A stretch of DNA of 7,077 nt from Candidatus Firestoneibacteriota bacterium (lineage in GTDB: Bacteria; Oederibacteriota; JAAXVQ01). Location of the stretch: assembly GCA_013335425.1 (NCBI GenBank), contig JAAXVQ010000098.1, positions 1 through 7,077 of the forward strand. Reading direction: 5' to 3'. This document shows, one piece after another, positions 6,301 through 7,077 of this stretch. The notes below the pieces were generated by a model. The model was not told the origin of the DNA and ran no database searches. It saw nothing but the letters and a program-made list of their open reading frames with translations. A program made the position numbers and the translations under genes. Every line of letters begins with the position of its first letter. Positions within the stretch are counted from its first letter, which is position 1.

Positions 6301-6552
6301 TTTAAACAAGCGGCTACTGCTTTACAACAATTTGCTCAAAAAATGCAAACATTAGAGATTAAAGATCTCATAGCAAAAGATATAATGACGAGAAAACCAA
6401 AAGTCCTTAAAGAAAGTTATCTCGCTTCGTTTGCTCTGCAGCAAATGGAAAATTATAAAATTACATCCCTAGTTATAATTGATGATGAGAACAAACCAAT
6501 CGGAATAGTTCACTTGCACGATTTAATTAATCTTGGTTTACAGCAAAGATGA
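6295..6552 (+). CDS. kdsD: Arabinose-5-phosphate isomerase (KdsD/KpsF type), C-terminal CBS fragment
   Basis: C-terminal remnant of the isomerase that makes D-arabinose 5-phosphate from ribulose 5-phosphate, the first step toward KDO for LPS. An intact protein is about 320 residues, with a SIS catalytic domain and two CBS domains. Only the second CBS domain and a linker are visible: AKDIMTRKPK (6373-6402), then a helix with ALQQMENYKITSL, IIDDENKPIGIVHLHDLI and the stop at 6550-6552. The final GIVHLHDL is highly typical of KdsD. The frame stays open leftward to an ATG at 6181, but the codons before about 6295 are antisense to GH5 and are not isomerase sequence. ATG at 6343 is an internal alternative without a clear ribosome-binding site. 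The fragment cannot be catalytic. Whether it is a true pseudogene or an artefact of joining depends on the junction. The downstream lptC overlaps it by ATGA, which suggests the original operon. Confidence 0.8.
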   Translation, partial: ETFKQAATALQQFAQKMQTLEIKDLIAKDIMTRKPKVLKESYLASFALQQMENYKITSLVIIDDENKPIGIVHLHDLINLGLQQR

Positions 6553-7077
6553 AATTTCTGCCTGTCGTGATTTTCATTTTGTTACTAATTGGTTGTGATG
6601 ATGAAAAAGTCAAACCATCAATCACTACTGCATTAAAAGTTGAAGAACTGCCTGCACAAGAAAGCTGGAACTCAACAGTTTTTTTTACTGACTCAGGTAA
6701 AACTCAAGCGGTTTTATATGCAGGACATTTAAGAATGTTTGCAGGTTCAAGAGAGACTTTGTTAGACAGCAATGTTAAAGTTGAGTTTTATGATGATTTT
6801 GATTCTATTGCAACAACATTAACCTCAAAGCGTGGAAGAGTTGAGGACATTTCTCGAAATCTATTTGCAATCGACAGTGTGGTTGCAGTTAATGACAGCG
6901 GTGTTGTTGTCAGAACTGATGAGCTGAAGTGGCGTAACAGGGATCAAAAAATTGTTTCTGATAAGTATGTAACTATTGATTCACCAGATGAGCATATTGA
7001 AGGTTATGGTTTTGAATCCGATCAGAATCTTCGAAATTATGTCATCTATAAAATAAATTATATCACCAGAGCAAAAA
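6549..7077 (+). CDS. lptC: LPS export protein LptC-like lipoprotein, partial at 3' end
   Basis: LptC is the periplasmic protein that takes LPS from the LptBFG transporter and hands it to LptA. The 176 visible codons start with a hydrophobic segment (3-15) and a good lipobox LIGC with C16, so it is probably anchored by lipid rather than by the membrane helix of E. coli LptC. Then come LptC/OstA-type beta-strand features: LLDSNVKVEFYD (71-82), ATTLTSKRGRVED (88-100) and LKWRNRDQKIVSDKYVTI (126-143), followed by IEGYGFESDQNL (150-161). In the family, the last of these regions precedes the end by a short distance, so little is probably missing. The ATG overlaps the TGA of the kdsD fragment (ATGA), indicating translational coupling. 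kdsD-lptC adjacency matches the known kdsD-kdsC-lptC-lptA-lptB order, here without kdsC between them. No stop codon is reached in the window. Confidence 0.88.
   Translation, partial: MKFLPVVIFILLLIGCDDEKVKPSITTALKVEELPAQESWNSTVFFTDSGKTQAVLYAGHLRMFAGSRETLLDSNVKVEFYDDFDSIATTLTSKRGRVEDISRNLFAIDSVVAVNDSGVVVRTDELKWRNRDQKIVSDKYVTIDSPDEHIEGYGFESDQNLRNYVIYKINYITRAK

Noticed and set aside
1..7077. CRISPR array, tRNA, rRNA, transposase or phage genes
   Set aside because: Read through both strands and saw no regularly spaced repeats, cloverleaf-like tRNA sequence, rRNA motif or mobile-element protein.

Overview
The window joins two unlike pieces of bacterial DNA. Positions 1 to about 6290 have moderate to high G+C: hand counts of 60-base samples gave about 53% (3901-3960) and 63% (5461-5520). 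All convincing genes there lie on the minus strand. Positions from about 6295 to 7077 are AT-rich (about 37% in 6601-6660), and their genes lie on the plus strand. The change falls within a few tens of bases and breaks into a gene on the plus side, and probably on the minus side too.

Left part, read on the minus strand from 6284 to 1: (i) a glycoside hydrolase family 5 (GH5) enzyme with a large insertion that looks like a carbohydrate-binding module; (ii) a 257-bp intergenic region with a good sigma70-type promoter and an upstream palindrome; (iii) a tight four-gene operon encoding a solute-binding lipoprotein, a MalF-type permease, a MalG-type permease and a family 2 glycosyltransferase that runs off the window. 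The gaps in the operon are only about 16 to 24 bases. The picture is of a glycan degrader: GH5 would cut a beta-glucan or beta-mannan outside the cytoplasm and the CUT1-type ABC importer would take up the oligosaccharides. No ATPase gene is present, so the importer must use one encoded elsewhere. The glycosyltransferase is an unusual last member.

Right part, plus strand: the C-terminal CBS domain of an arabinose-5-phosphate isomerase (KdsD), lacking its sugar isomerase domain, followed with an ATGA overlap by an LptC-like lipoprotein cut by the window end. Both belong to LPS synthesis and export, so this part comes from a diderm, LPS-producing bacterium. The lipoprotein form of LptC resembles that of the Bacteroidetes/Ignavibacteria/Marinimicrobia side of the tree, an inference from memory of the family. 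The left part cannot be placed confidently.

The most important observation is the junction near 6290-6300. It is either a chimera made during amplification or assembly, or a real rearrangement or transfer boundary. Two GC-rich inverted repeats lie immediately on its left side. The most interesting protein feature is the GH5 catalytic domain interrupted between its acid/base and nucleophile glutamates by about 220 residues, with binding-module halves in apparently swapped order. I see no tRNA, rRNA, CRISPR array, transposase or riboswitch.
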